A DNA stretch of 64,000 nt, taken from assembly GCF_900637635.1 (NCBI RefSeq), contig NZ_LR134383.1:1-64000 (forward strand). Direction: 5' to 3'. This DNA is from Legionella jordanis (lineage in GTDB: Bacteria; Pseudomonadota; Gammaproteobacteria; Legionellales; Legionellaceae). This document shows positions 10,999-20,118 of this stretch, in pieces. A model generated the notes under the pieces. That model did no database searches. It was not told where the DNA came from and saw only the letters and a list, made by a program, of their open reading frames with translations. The translations under genes and the position numbers were made by a program. The stretch's first letter is position 1. Each line of letters opens with the position of its first letter.

Positions 10999-12015
10999 AT
11001 GAAAGAAAACACCGGCACAACTACTGAAGATTCCATGAGTCAAGATGGAAGCGTAGGCGTTGAAATGGTGAGCGCCAATGATACGGTAAGCACGGAGAAT
11101 GCACAGCTTAATTCAGTTATCAAAGTTCAAAGCCTGATTAGAAAATACCTTACCCAAAAACGTTACCGGTTTAACCAGTCGCCTAAGGACCAAATGACTG
11201 AGTATATGGCCTTTTTATTGGGCAATGATCCCAATATTGAAGGTCTTAATCACCATGCTCCAAAGGAAGGAGGGGTTGCACTTGTGGCTACTTCCGCTTT
11301 CCGTGCGATTAAAATTGCCTGTGAGCTGTCGGTCAAAGATCGCTCCGTCACACCAAGAATTTTCATCGTTGATAACAGCCAAAAAGTGCATGATGCTTGG
11401 ACTTCCCTTAAAAAAAGCGCTGAACAATCCAGTGCACCGGAATTTTTTGAACAGCTCTCCCAATATTTAATTCAAGAAGAAAATAAGGGTTATCGTGCGT
11501 TTAAAAAATATTCCTGCGAATGCGCAGACAGCCAAACGCATCCTCCGCAGGATCCTTTTAAGTTCTGGGGCGAGCTTATTGATTTATACACTTACGATTA
11601 CTTACAAAAGCTAATAGCAAATACCATTTGCATCAAACAATCCTTCGCAGATGCTGCAAGCTTTATCAAAATAAAAAATCACATCCAGGATTTAAGTATA
11701 AAAAATACGTTTGTATATGCTTCCAACATTCTTTGTGATATTTACTGGACAGCCCTGCAATATCGACCCCTGGTCAATGTTATTTTGGAAAACATTGAAT
11801 TGCTTGAACCCAAACTGGCTATTCACACCGACATTTGCCGCAAGCATTGGGAGCCTAAACGATTTTTTCTTATTGATAATCAAGCACCAGCCCATGTCAG
11901 GCAGATTTTAAAACTGGGTAAACCAAGTGCAAGCGTGCAACCACCATTAAACAATGCACAGCCAGATTCTCAGGAAGAGGGAAATCAACTCACGCGCTCC
12001 AATTTAGAGCAATAA
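10999..12015 (+). CDS. Putative Dot/Icm effector with IQ-like motif (RavA position)
   Basis: 338 residues from the ATG at 10999, chosen because AGGTG lies just upstream. The frame is open back to a TTG at 10924 and an ATG at 10930, which would add 23-25 residues without a good ribosome binding site. Residues 43-57 contain VQSLIRKYLTQKRY, which resembles the calmodulin-binding IQ pattern (hydrophobic-Gln-x3-Arg) but lacks the second basic residue at the exact place. The rest is mixed alpha/beta without a known motif, and the tail is rich in Gln, Asn and Ser. In L. pneumophila the effector gene ravA sits directly upstream of hfq, as this gene does. Calling it a ravA counterpart is inference from position. 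Confidence 0.75.
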   Translation: MKENTGTTTEDSMSQDGSVGVEMVSANDTVSTENAQLNSVIKVQSLIRKYLTQKRYRFNQSPKDQMTEYMAFLLGNDPNIEGLNHHAPKEGGVALVATSAFRAIKIACELSVKDRSVTPRIFIVDNSQKVHDAWTSLKKSAEQSSAPEFFEQLSQYLIQEENKGYRAFKKYSCECADSQTHPPQDPFKFWGELIDLYTYDYLQKLIANTICIKQSFADAASFIKIKNHIQDLSIKNTFVYASNILCDIYWTALQYRPLVNVILENIELLEPKLAIHTDICRKHWEPKRFFLIDNQAPAHVRQILKLGKPSASVQPPLNNAQPDSQEEGNQLTRSNLEQ

Positions 12016-12113
12016 AATTGCACATGCGCATATAAAATCTAAAGTTTTATTTCTTAAAGACGACTATACTAATGAAGTAGTTGCCTGAATAAAATAAGAA
12101 TAAGGAGTGGGCA

Positions 12114-12359
12114 ATGTCTAAAAATCATCTCTTACAGGATCCCTTCTTGAATGAATTAAGAAAGGAAAAAATTCCCGTTTCTGTTTTTTTAGTAAACGGA
12201 ATTAAATTGCACGGAATAGTGGATTCCTTTGATCAATATGTAGTCATGCTTAAAAATTCCGTAACCCAAATGGTATATAAACATGCCATTTCCACGGTGG
12301 TACCATCCCGCATGGTAAAAATACCTGCTGGAGATGATGAAGAAAATGTGGCAGACTAA
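12114..12359 (+). CDS. hfq: RNA chaperone Hfq
   Basis: Hexameric Sm-like protein that pairs small RNAs with mRNAs. The 81-residue protein has the Sm1 motif [20 protein letters not shown] and the Sm2 motif [13 protein letters not shown], including the YKHA core that lines the RNA-binding pore, and only a short acidic C-terminal tail (DDEENVAD). A strong AAGGAGTGG Shine-Dalgarno (12102-12110) sets the start. A possible -10 (TATACT, 12065-12070) lies in the 98-bp upstream gap. hflX follows 27 bases later, the classic hfq-hflX pair. In L. pneumophila an antisense RNA (Anti-hfq) regulates this gene; I cannot show it here. Confidence 0.97.
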   Translation: MSKNHLLQDPFLNELRKEKIPVSVFLVNGIKLHGIVDSFDQYVVMLKNSVTQMVYKHAISTVVPSRMVKIPAGDDEENVAD

Positions 12360-12386
12360 CTGACTTATTTTAAAGCGGAATATACC

Positions 12387-13655
12387 TTGTTTGAAAGACC
12401 CCAAGGTGGTGAGCGAGCCATCTTAGTGCAGCTGGCATTGCCTGAAATAGATGCTGAAAAGGCTCTGGAAGAATTTAAGGAGCTGGCGATTTCCGCCCAG
12501 GCAGAGGTGGTTGGCTGCGTTTTAGGGAGGCGCTCGACCCCAGAAGCAAAATACTATGTAGGTTTGGGAAAGGCTGAGGAAATTCAACAGCAAGTACAAG
12601 CCCTGCAAGCAGACTTGGTTCTAGTCAATCACGAATTGTCGCCCTCCCAGGAGCGGAATTTAGAGCGCCTTTTTCAATGTCGAGTCGTTGATCGCAGCGG
12701 ATTAATTCTGGATATTTTTGCGCAGCGGGCTCGGACTTTCGAGGGTAAATTGCAAGTTGAACTCGCACAACTGCAACATTTGTCCACTCGCTTAGTTAGA
12801 GGTTGGACCCACCTCGAACGCCAAAAGGGAGGGATAGGTCTTCGAGGTCCTGGAGAAACGCAGCTGGAGACTGATCGCCGTTTATTAAGAGAGCGAATTC
12901 GCTCCATTAACAAGCGTTTGGAAAAGGTGAGGAAAAGCCGTGATCAAAACCGCCGAGCGCGAAAGAAGGCAGCGATGCCTACAGTTTCTCTAGTTGGCTA
13001 TACCAATGCAGGCAAATCCACGCTGTTTAATGCGTTAACCGGGGAGCAAATTTACGCGGCCAATCAGCTTTTTGCAACCCTTGATCCGACCATGCGAAAA
13101 ACTGAACTTCCGGGCGCTACATCCGTCATTCTAGCTGATACAGTAGGGTTCATAAGAGATCTGCCACATCAATTAATTGAAGCTTTCCGTGCAACGCTCG
13201 AAGAGACGCAAGAAGCCGACTTATTATTGCATGTAATTGACATTTCTGATCCTCATTGGCGAGAAATGGCAGCAGCTGTTGGGCAGGTTTTACTTGAACT
13301 GGGTGTGCAAGATATTCCAATCATCCAGGTGTTTAACAAAATTGATCAGCAAGAAGGCTGGCAAGCAAAAATAGATCTTCAGGATGGTGCATACAAAGTA
13401 TGGCTGTCGGCGAAAACTGGTGAAGGCCTGGACTTATTAAGAGAGGCAATAACCAAACAGCTGCAAGGAGGCATTTTAGAAGAGGAGATTGTACTAACCC
13501 CTCAGGATGCCAAATTACGTTCTGAACTGTACGCAATCCATGCTGTACTGGATGAAAAAATTGAAGAGGACGGATGGCGTTTAACAATTAAATTAACCAA
13601 AGAACAGAAGCAAAAATTATTCCTTAAAGAAAGTAGGGAGCAAAAGCACTCGTGA
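12387..13655 (+). CDS. hflX: Ribosome-dissociating GTPase HflX
   Basis: GTPase that binds 50S subunits and splits stalled or stressed ribosomes. 422 residues in the usual order: an N-terminal HflX domain, a helical linker with RRLLRERIRSINKRLEKVRK, then a G domain with G1 GYTNAGKST, G3 DTVGF and G4 NKID, and a short C-terminal domain. The start is a TTG at 12387: the translation MFERPQGGERAILVQ aligns with the usual HflX start (MFDRYDAGEQAVLVH in E. coli), and no ATG fits. It lies 27 bases after hfq, so it is probably co-transcribed with it. It converges with the ATP-grasp gene. Confidence 0.96.
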   Translation: MFERPQGGERAILVQLALPEIDAEKALEEFKELAISAQAEVVGCVLGRRSTPEAKYYVGLGKAEEIQQQVQALQADLVLVNHELSPSQERNLERLFQCRVVDRSGLILDIFAQRARTFEGKLQVELAQLQHLSTRLVRGWTHLERQKGGIGLRGPGETQLETDRRLLRERIRSINKRLEKVRKSRDQNRRARKKAAMPTVSLVGYTNAGKSTLFNALTGEQIYAANQLFATLDPTMRKTELPGATSVILADTVGFIRDLPHQLIEAFRATLEETQEADLLLHVIDISDPHWREMAAAVGQVLLELGVQDIPIIQVFNKIDQQEGWQAKIDLQDGAYKVWLSAKTGEGLDLLREAITKQLQGGILEEEIVLTPQDAKLRSELYAIHAVLDEKIEEDGWRLTIKLTKEQKQKLFLKESREQKHS

Positions 13656-13666
13656 TTATTGCTCCC
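13636..13666. terminator. Stem-loop at the end of hflX
   Basis: GGGAGCAA (13636-13643) and TTGCTCCC (13659-13666) form an 8-bp stem over a 15-base loop that includes the hflX stop codon. It lies in the 48-bp gap between convergent genes. No long T-run follows, so the terminator call is tentative. Confidence 0.4.
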
Positions 13667-13703
13667 TTCGAGGTTTGAATACTTTTAATGATTGAGCAGG
13701 ATT

Positions 13704-14948
13704 TTATCCTTCAGCTTCATTTAAAATCAGCGGTTGATAATGCCGTAGATATTCAAAAGTCTGTTCTGCTTTCCGATAACAGTCATCCCAAAATACTACG
13801 CTGCAAGAGCTGTCCAACAAACTTACAGCTTGCTCCATTTTCTCTCCAGACTGGACATAATGGTTGAGGTTGTTATTAATGGAAATGCTTGGCTGCTTAA
13901 TTTCGAGCAGGGTTCCTTTGACTTTGGGAAAGGTTACCCAACCAGCAAAAGTTTCACTCTGTTCTATGCCTAACTCTTGATCAGGATACATTTGGACATG
14001 ATAGTGCAATTCTTCAAGGTGTCTATTGAAAATAAGCTTATACATATCGGGCACCAAAGCACCGGGTGTTCTCGCTGCGGCCTCAAGGAAAATAAACTCA
14101 CCCGATTTATGGTCTTTGAACACCTCAAGATGAAAAGCAGATGAGAACTGACCTAGACAGGTTAAAGCGTTTTCAGAAAAGGCCCTTAGTTGTGCGAATA
14201 AAACGCTGTCATTAATCGGCAGACTACCCATGGGCGAACCTTTTGAAAATTTCGCCAGTGGCCAAGCGTATTTGCCTGCCATAAAAAATTCAATGCGATG
14301 TTCACGTATGATGACGTCACAATGAAATAAGTCGCCTTCGATGAATTCATCAATTTCAAAATCCCAGGATTTGCCTACGATGCTGTTCAACACATTACGC
14401 AATGTTTTAACATCCGGAACATGGTAAGTATCAATACTGCTAACCAGATCGATGGGCTTGATGAACATTGGAAAGCCGATGTATTCAATAACTGAAGACA
14501 GATAGGCTTCAGGATTGTCCTGAAAGCTGGTTTTATCAAAGGACAGAAAGCGGGGGGTCCTTATTTTTCCGGCAAGTTTGCTCTTTGAAACCAGTTTATT
14601 CACAAAAGGCAAAACCTGCTCGCTGTTATTACCTGGAATGCCGTATTTTTCTCTTAATGTGGCACAAGTGAGTTGAGTGCTGTCCTCATTGGTGAGCAAT
14701 CTTATATTTTTCGTATCATAGCGTTCTAAAATGTTTAATAAAATCGTTTCAACCTCATTTAGATCGGGTTGATGAAAATTCCGATGGATACCATGAATTT
14801 CTTGAAACAGCTTTTGGTTATCATCTGACAGGTGCTGCAGACAATAGTCACTACCAATCAGAATAAATGTAGAGTCTTGATCTTCCTTTAACTGGGATAG
14901 ATTGGACTTAATTGGGACTACATTATATAAAAACACATAAATAGTCAT
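13704..14948 (-). CDS. ATP-grasp domain carboxylate-amine ligase-like protein
   Basis: 414-residue protein of the ATP-grasp superfamily, which joins a carboxylate to an amine, thiol or similar nucleophile through an acyl-phosphate. A pre-ATP-grasp Rossmann-like region (1-110) is followed by the ATP-grasp core with FPMFIKPIDLVSSIDT near 180, the EIDEFIEGDLFHCDV strand near 224 and the metal-binding strand EFIFLEAAARTPGALVPD near 308. The substrate cannot be read from the sequence; related enzymes make dipeptides, peptide antibiotics or modified amino acids. The ATG at 14948 has GGAAGGGAAAA upstream on the minus strand. It stands alone, convergent with hflX, with no obvious biosynthetic partner. 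Confidence 0.85.
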   Translation of the reverse strand: MTIYVFLYNVVPIKSNLSQLKEDQDSTFILIGSDYCLQHLSDDNQKLFQEIHGIHRNFHQPDLNEVETILLNILERYDTKNIRLLTNEDSTQLTCATLREKYGIPGNNSEQVLPFVNKLVSKSKLAGKIRTPRFLSFDKTSFQDNPEAYLSSVIEYIGFPMFIKPIDLVSSIDTYHVPDVKTLRNVLNSIVGKSWDFEIDEFIEGDLFHCDVIIREHRIEFFMAGKYAWPLAKFSKGSPMGSLPINDSVLFAQLRAFSENALTCLGQFSSAFHLEVFKDHKSGEFIFLEAAARTPGALVPDMYKLIFNRHLEELHYHVQMYPDQELGIEQSETFAGWVTFPKVKGTLLEIKQPSISINNNLNHYVQSGEKMEQAVSLLDSSCSVVFWDDCYRKAEQTFEYLRHYQPLILNEAEG

Positions 14949-15150
14949 TTTCCCTTCCTATATGTAAATTTTGCGGCTTTATTTTAACATATTTCACGCA
15001 TATTGAATAAAATTTATAACATATGCCTTTATTTTCATATGGTTAAAGTCAATGTCGATTAAAAAGTTAGCCAATGTGACTCATTGAGGACAATTAAATA
15101 TTAGAATGGAGTCTGGTAGAGCGCCTAAATAGCACAGGCAGGGTTCAATA

Positions 15151-15687
15151 ATGATAAAACGCATTATGATTATGGGTCGAAGCGGCAGTGGCAAGTCGAC
15201 GTTTGCTTATCAATTGCAGCAAAAAATGAAGTTACCCTTACATCACCTGGATAAATATTTCTTTACTGACTTTTGGGTGGAACGGGATTATCAGCAGTTC
15301 CTGGACATTCAACAATCCCTCGTCGCTCAAGAACAATGGATTATTGATGGCAATGCAATACAATCTTTTGAAATGCGGTATAAACGTGCCCAAATCTGCA
15401 TTTACTTTAATTTCCCCAAATATCTTTGCTTTTGGCGGGTTTTTAGAAGATTTTGTTTCAAGGATAAGAGAATCGACGATAGACCAGAAAATTGTCCTGA
15501 AACAATCAGTTGGTCCTTAATAAAATACATGTGGAATTTTGAGCATCGAGTTGCACCTATTTTATCGCGATTGAAAAGTGATTATCCTAAGGTGTGTTTC
15601 GTGGAGGTTTGCTCCGATAGGGATTTAAAACACATTGATAAACTCCTTGGATTAAAGCGCCAACAACGAATTACGGAGTTTGACTAA
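15151..15687 (+). CDS. P-loop adenylate kinase-like protein (topology modulation/FlaR family)
   Basis: 178-residue P-loop NTPase with Walker A GRSGSGKSTF at residues 9-18 and a compact adenylate-kinase-like fold. The pattern HHLDKYFFTDFWVERD followed by WIIDGNA is characteristic of the family often named DNA topology modulation protein FlaR. These are probably small nucleotide or nucleoside kinases of unknown substrate; the topology name is historical. It is a single gene with a 200-bp gap upstream. The ATG at 15151 is preceded by a weak AGGCAGGG. Confidence 0.85.
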   Translation: MIKRIMIMGRSGSGKSTFAYQLQQKMKLPLHHLDKYFFTDFWVERDYQQFLDIQQSLVAQEQWIIDGNAIQSFEMRYKRAQICIYFNFPKYLCFWRVFRRFCFKDKRIDDRPENCPETISWSLIKYMWNFEHRVAPILSRLKSDYPKVCFVEVCSDRDLKHIDKLLGLKRQQRITEFD

Positions 15688-15834
15688 CGACCACCGTCCT
15701 TAGTGAAGTTCAAATCTCATTGAACAACGCCCAAGCGAATGGATGGTTTTTCGGGGGCAGACGGGCTTGCCTGCGATGGAAGCCCTAGCAAATTGTTCTA
15801 TGCTATTTAGATGGAACTACAACAAAGTCAGTAA

Positions 15835-17868
15835 ATGAGCTCCAACTTAAATATAAAAAAGAAATCCGATATTTTCGAGCTGCTGTTCAACAGTATGCCG
15901 TTTACCTATATTTTTTGGAAAAATCGCAAAGGGGTTTATATGGGTGCCAATAGCAATCAGATTGCTATTTTTGGCCATGATGGCAAAAGCTTTGTAGGCA
16001 AAACAATTTTTGAGATTCTCAATGATTATGAATCGGCCAAATTAATCGATGACATCGATAATAAAATCATGGAGGATGGCGTGCCGGTAATTCTTGAAGA
16101 ACCTGTGGTCACTCCGCAGGGAGAACAACGAATTTTTTTATCGCAAAAGCACCCCATCCGCAACCACAATGATGAAATCATTGGTTTGTTAGGCTTTTCT
16201 CTGGATATTACCGAACGAAAAAAAATGGAGGATGATTTAAGACGCTCTAAAGAGCTAGCGGAAGAAGCAAGCAAGGCCAAAACGGAATTTTTAGAAAACA
16301 TGCGGCATGATCTACGCACCCCTCTTACAGGCATTGTCGGATTTTCAGAAATTTTAAAAACTGAATTTGATGACCCGCGGGTTCAAGAGTATGCGGATAA
16401 TTTAATTGCCTCAAGCCATGCTTTGCTAGAGTTGATGGATGAAGTGCTTGAGGCCATAAGGGTGAGCTCGGGTGAAATTCCAAGGTTAAAAAAGAAATTT
16501 AACCTTAAAAAAATTTTAGAGCAGGTTTTGGCCTTAAATCGCGCCAAGGCTGCGCAAAAAAAATTGGATTTGGAGCTTTATTTCGATGAAGCAATCCCGC
16601 GATATTTAATAGGCGACAAAATTCGAATTCACCGCATCACGTTGGAGCTTATCGCAAATGCTTTAAACTTTACTAATCAGGGCCATGTGAAATTATCGGC
16701 CTTATTGGCAAAACGCAATGAGCGCGAAGTCATTCTTAAATTGATTGTGGAGGATACAGGCATTGGTATACCCAAAGATAAGCAACATGAAATTTATGTA
16801 CAATTTAAGCGATTAACTCCCTCTTACCAAGGAATTTATAAAGGTGTGGGACTTGGTCTTTCAGTTGTGAAACAGTTCATAGATGAATTGGACGGTGAAA
16901 TTTATGTGGAAAGTGAAAATAGGGAGGGAAGCCGATTTACCTGTGTAATCCCCTTACAGGAAGCTCTTCTTGAGGAAGATTTTGGCACGGATGACGAATT
17001 GGATGAGGCAACGGATTATTCCTATTTCAGAACTTGTAAGCAAACCAAAACGCCCACACAGGAACAGAGTGCCAACCAACAACACCGCGTTCTTGTGGTG
17101 GAAGACAATGAGATTGCTCAAATTGTTGCCAAGACAATATTAGGTCAGCTTAAATGTGATGTTGATATTGCGGACTGCGGTAAAAAAGCCCTTGAGCAAT
17201 GGAAAAATAATAACTATGACTTGATATTCATGGATATTGGTCTGCCTGATATCAATGGTTATGAAGTCACCCATCTTATACGCGTCCAGGAATTAGCAAG
17301 AAAGACCCACACGCCCATCATTGCCCTTACGGCTCATGCTGGAGAAGAGAACAAAAAACACTGCATTGAGTCTGGCATGAATGCGGTATTAACCAAGCCT
17401 TTGACCGCTAAAAATTGCATGGATATTGTGGACGCATTCATCCCCAAAAGACAACCGGACAGTGCCAGAGCTAAGGCTGATCAATCAGACTTTTTTAATG
17501 AAGAAGAATGGTTCGATTTAAGCCACTTTCCAGTGTTGGATGTCGAGGAAGCGAAAAAAACAATCGCCAATGACTCCATGCTGGTGGAGATGCTGACTTT
17601 TATGGTAAATGAATCCCTTCCGAAAGATTTGAAGCTGATGAAAGAAGCTCACGAAAATAACAATTGGGATAAGGTGCAGCAAATTGCCCATAAAATTAAA
17701 GGGGGTGCTGTTTATGTAGGAACGATTAAAATTAAAATGGCTTGTCAAAACTTTGAACGCTATTGGAAAGCCGGAAAATGTGAGTTACTTGAGCAATTGT
17801 ACCAACAAATTCTCTCTGCCATTGATGAAAGCCAGAAAGAAATCAAGGCTTGGTTAATGCATCGTTAA
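15835..17868 (+). CDS. Soluble hybrid sensor histidine kinase (PAS-HisKA-HATPase-REC-Hpt)
   Basis: 677-residue multi-step phosphorelay kinase. Order: PAS domain (about 12-128), coiled linker, HisKA with phospho-accepting His158 in MRHDLRTPLTG, HATPase with N-box ELIANALNFTNQG and G-box DTGIGIP (about 240-375), REC domain with Asp467 in LIFMDIGLPD and the conserved Lys in LTKPL, and a C-terminal Hpt domain with His619 in AHKIKGGA. No transmembrane segment or signal peptide is visible, so it should sense a cytoplasmic cue through PAS. Architecture from HisKA to Hpt is that of ArcB-type kinases, minus the membrane anchor. No response regulator is adjacent, so the final target must lie elsewhere. 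Confidence 0.93.
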   Translation: MSSNLNIKKKSDIFELLFNSMPFTYIFWKNRKGVYMGANSNQIAIFGHDGKSFVGKTIFEILNDYESAKLIDDIDNKIMEDGVPVILEEPVVTPQGEQRIFLSQKHPIRNHNDEIIGLLGFSLDITERKKMEDDLRRSKELAEEASKAKTEFLENMRHDLRTPLTGIVGFSEILKTEFDDPRVQEYADNLIASSHALLELMDEVLEAIRVSSGEIPRLKKKFNLKKILEQVLALNRAKAAQKKLDLELYFDEAIPRYLIGDKIRIHRITLELIANALNFTNQGHVKLSALLAKRNEREVILKLIVEDTGIGIPKDKQHEIYVQFKRLTPSYQGIYKGVGLGLSVVKQFIDELDGEIYVESENREGSRFTCVIPLQEALLEEDFGTDDELDEATDYSYFRTCKQTKTPTQEQSANQQHRVLVVEDNEIAQIVAKTILGQLKCDVDIADCGKKALEQWKNNNYDLIFMDIGLPDINGYEVTHLIRVQELARKTHTPIIALTAHAGEENKKHCIESGMNAVLTKPLTAKNCMDIVDAFIPKRQPDSARAKADQSDFFNEEEWFDLSHFPVLDVEEAKKTIANDSMLVEMLTFMVNESLPKDLKLMKEAHENNNWDKVQQIAHKIKGGAVYVGTIKIKMACQNFERYWKAGKCELLEQLYQQILSAIDESQKEIKAWLMHR

Positions 17869-17913
17869 CCCGCAAGAAGCTTTCCCCGTCCAGCATGGCC
17901 AAATACTGCTGAG

Positions 17914-18375
17914 CTAGGATTTCTGGCCGATGACTTCGTTCAAACTCAATAGCGTTTGCGGCCCAAAAAGTGTTTGACTGAGTTTGCCTTCAGGATTAAA
18001 AACAAACGTTGCAGGAACCCCAGGAATATTTTTTAAATGAAGGGCTTGGGCTGGATCGTTCTGCAGGGAAGGGTAGTTAATTCGATGTTTTTTAATTAAT
18101 TGCAGTTGTTCTTCAGCCGCTAACATATCAAAATTAACCGCAAATAAGGCTACATCCTTTTTTTGATGCTCGTAAAATCGGTTGAGTGCATGGATTTCAT
18201 CAAGGCAGGGCTGACACCAACTGGCCCAATAATTAATAAAAACCCATTTACCCTTTAAACTGCTAAAGGGGATTTTCTGACCATCCAAGGTGGTAAGAAT
18301 GACATCGGCAGCTTGAGCCCACTGAAACGTCAAAAGCCAAAGAAGAGCAAACACCACAGCTTTGCAAGCAGACAT
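17914..18375 (-). CDS. TlpA/ResA-like periplasmic thioredoxin
   Basis: 153-residue precursor with an N-terminal signal peptide (MSACKAVVFALLWLLTFQWA, cleavage after AQA at 22) and a thioredoxin fold with active site WCQPC (Cys54, Cys57). The motif GKWVFINYWASWC is typical of the TlpA/ResA/CcmG branch, which reduces disulfides of exported apocytochromes or protects cysteines in the periplasm. The cis-Pro loop is GVPATFVFNPEGKL. It is a single gene with no cytochrome-maturation genes beside it, so the exact client is open. Confidence 0.9.
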   Translation of the reverse strand: MSACKAVVFALLWLLTFQWAQAADVILTTLDGQKIPFSSLKGKWVFINYWASWCQPCLDEIHALNRFYEHQKKDVALFAVNFDMLAAEEQLQLIKKHRINYPSLQNDPAQALHLKNIPGVPATFVFNPEGKLSQTLFGPQTLLSLNEVIGQKS

Positions 18376-18528
18376 TATGCTACCTTGTTTTTAAAAAATT
18401 AGTTAATTATTCTACCAGAACGGCTTGAGATCAAGAATTTTGACCTAAAAGCAAAAGGATGTTTGGCTAACTATAAGTTTTGATTCGCCCACTTTATTCC
18501 TAAACAGGGTGAGCGAATCGTGGCCTTG

Positions 18529-20118
18529 TTACAAAGACATTTGCTTATCAAGACTTGGCGCTTCTTCGGAGAAGTCCGTTTTTTGTCGTTTTGCAAGCAG
18601 GCTGTTACGGCTTAAACCCTCCAGCAATTGTTCTCGGCTTCCTGATTTGTTCCATGAGGTGCTCGCTGGTTTAGAACAGAGCTCAACTTCACAGCTTGGG
18701 CTTGGAATTGGTGCGCGATCGGGATTAAGAACTTGCTCTTCTTGTTCAATTCGAAGCAGTTCTGCAGCGGAGGGGGCTTGCACCTTGCCTTCGTAAATAA
18801 AAGGCAACAAGCGCAATTTGGCTGTCAGCCAGAAAGCATCCCATTTATTTTTAATTTCGACATAACCCCATTGTCCAGGAGCGGCTTGCATTTTTTTATA
18901 ATCCAATGGAGACAGGGTTTTGACCACACTCAACTGTTCCCTGTAATAGATTTTTAAATCATCACCTAAAAGAATGACAGGCTGCAGTTGTCGAACATTG
19001 AAATCCACATCGGGAAGATATTCAAGGCCGCCATAATTCTTAGGCTTTGGCATGGGCTCTCCGGCCAGCACATGTTGCAAGTCAAGCAGAGAGGCTTGCA
19101 TGCCAGCCAAACAAGCCTGTTTATTGTGGTGATTCAAACAGCCATCAAAACTGCCATCCCCGCCAGCGGGAGTTGGGGCTTCAGTCGGCGAAGGAGTCGG
19201 ATCATAAGGTTTTTTAGTCAACACTCCGAGGCGGTTTAATTCGTTGTGTAAATTATTCGCTAAAATGTTTCCCCATACGCCAAACCGCTCGCCCAGTAAC
19301 ACCCGCAAATCTCCGACCATGGCCATATGGCCTGCGGCAAAATGATCGGAGTAATAATGAAACACAAACAATTCCAGGCACAAGGCCAGGGCTTGATAAC
19401 GATGCATCAATTCTTGGATGCTTTCTTGATTTAACTCCTGGTTTTCTTCCTTTAAATTGTGAATGAGATTTTGGAAATCGGGATTGTTGGATTGATAAGC
19501 ACTGTCTTTTAGGCATTGACCCAATTCAAAAGCCAGCCGCGCATAACTCAATGCTTGACTGTGTCCCAGTACATAGACTCGTACGGCCCAGGGTGTAAAA
19601 TGGGTTTGATTGCGGTTTAACATTTCACCGTAATCTTTGACTCTGAGGAAAAACATTAATTGCTTGACGTAGTCATTTAAGGTGCTGGAAAAAGGAATAT
19701 AGGTGCTGCCATCGATCTTATAAATTCGGTCAATGTCTTTTCTTGTAACAGCGGGTGAAGCGAGGCTGTTATAGGCGTTGAGGAATGCTTCCTCCTCTTC
19801 TGGTTGTAGCGGTTTCTCAATGAGGTATTCCCCCATGGATCTGGATGAATTATGGCTGAAAGAAGCGGCTGTTTTGAAACTGTGAAAGCTGGGTAAATCC
19901 AGTTTCATGTTCCAATTTCTGTCGGTGAAAAAGTCGGCTGCCATGGCTATGATCTCGCCGGCTGACATTTCTAAGTTCATGGGAGAGGGAAGACCATTTT
20001 CACAGCGTTGCAATTTTATGTGCAGCGTCCCTTGTTCATCAATTCGTAGATAAGGATTATTGACTAAATTCTCAAAACGAAGCCTATTGCCTAATTCAGT
20101 GTGTTCATTGGTATTCAC
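18529..20118 (-). CDS. plcC: Zinc-dependent phospholipase C, PlcC/CegC1-like Dot/Icm effector
   Basis: 529-residue protein resembling the Legionella PlcA/B/C zinc metallophospholipase family, of which PlcC (CegC1, Lpg0012 in L. pneumophila) is a Dot/Icm-secreted phosphatidylcholine-hydrolysing enzyme. Histidine clusters fit a zinc site: HFTPWAVRVYVLGHS near 160 and FHYYSDHFAAGHM near 248. There is no signal peptide, as expected for PlcC-type Dot/Icm cargo. A Pro/Thr-rich spacer (PTPSPTEAPTP, about 299-309) divides catalytic and C-terminal parts. The C-terminal 80 residues are polar, rich in Ser and Glu. Location after hfq-hflX and before pirin agrees with L. pneumophila gene order as I recall it. 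The ATG at 20118 has GGAGC upstream. Confidence 0.82.
   Translation of the reverse strand: MNTNEHTELGNRLRFENLVNNPYLRIDEQGTLHIKLQRCENGLPSPMNLEMSAGEIIAMAADFFTDRNWNMKLDLPSFHSFKTAASFSHNSSRSMGEYLIEKPLQPEEEEAFLNAYNSLASPAVTRKDIDRIYKIDGSTYIPFSSTLNDYVKQLMFFLRVKDYGEMLNRNQTHFTPWAVRVYVLGHSQALSYARLAFELGQCLKDSAYQSNNPDFQNLIHNLKEENQELNQESIQELMHRYQALALCLELFVFHYYSDHFAAGHMAMVGDLRVLLGERFGVWGNILANNLHNELNRLGVLTKKPYDPTPSPTEAPTPAGGDGSFDGCLNHHNKQACLAGMQASLLDLQHVLAGEPMPKPKNYGGLEYLPDVDFNVRQLQPVILLGDDLKIYYREQLSVVKTLSPLDYKKMQAAPGQWGYVEIKNKWDAFWLTAKLRLLPFIYEGKVQAPSAAELLRIEQEEQVLNPDRAPIPSPSCEVELCSKPASTSWNKSGSREQLLEGLSRNSLLAKRQKTDFSEEAPSLDKQMSL

Noticed and set aside
14596-14604. Exact DnaA-box match TTATTCACA
   Set aside because: Isolated and inside the ATP-grasp coding sequence; a 9-mer with one free base is expected by chance in 64 kb.
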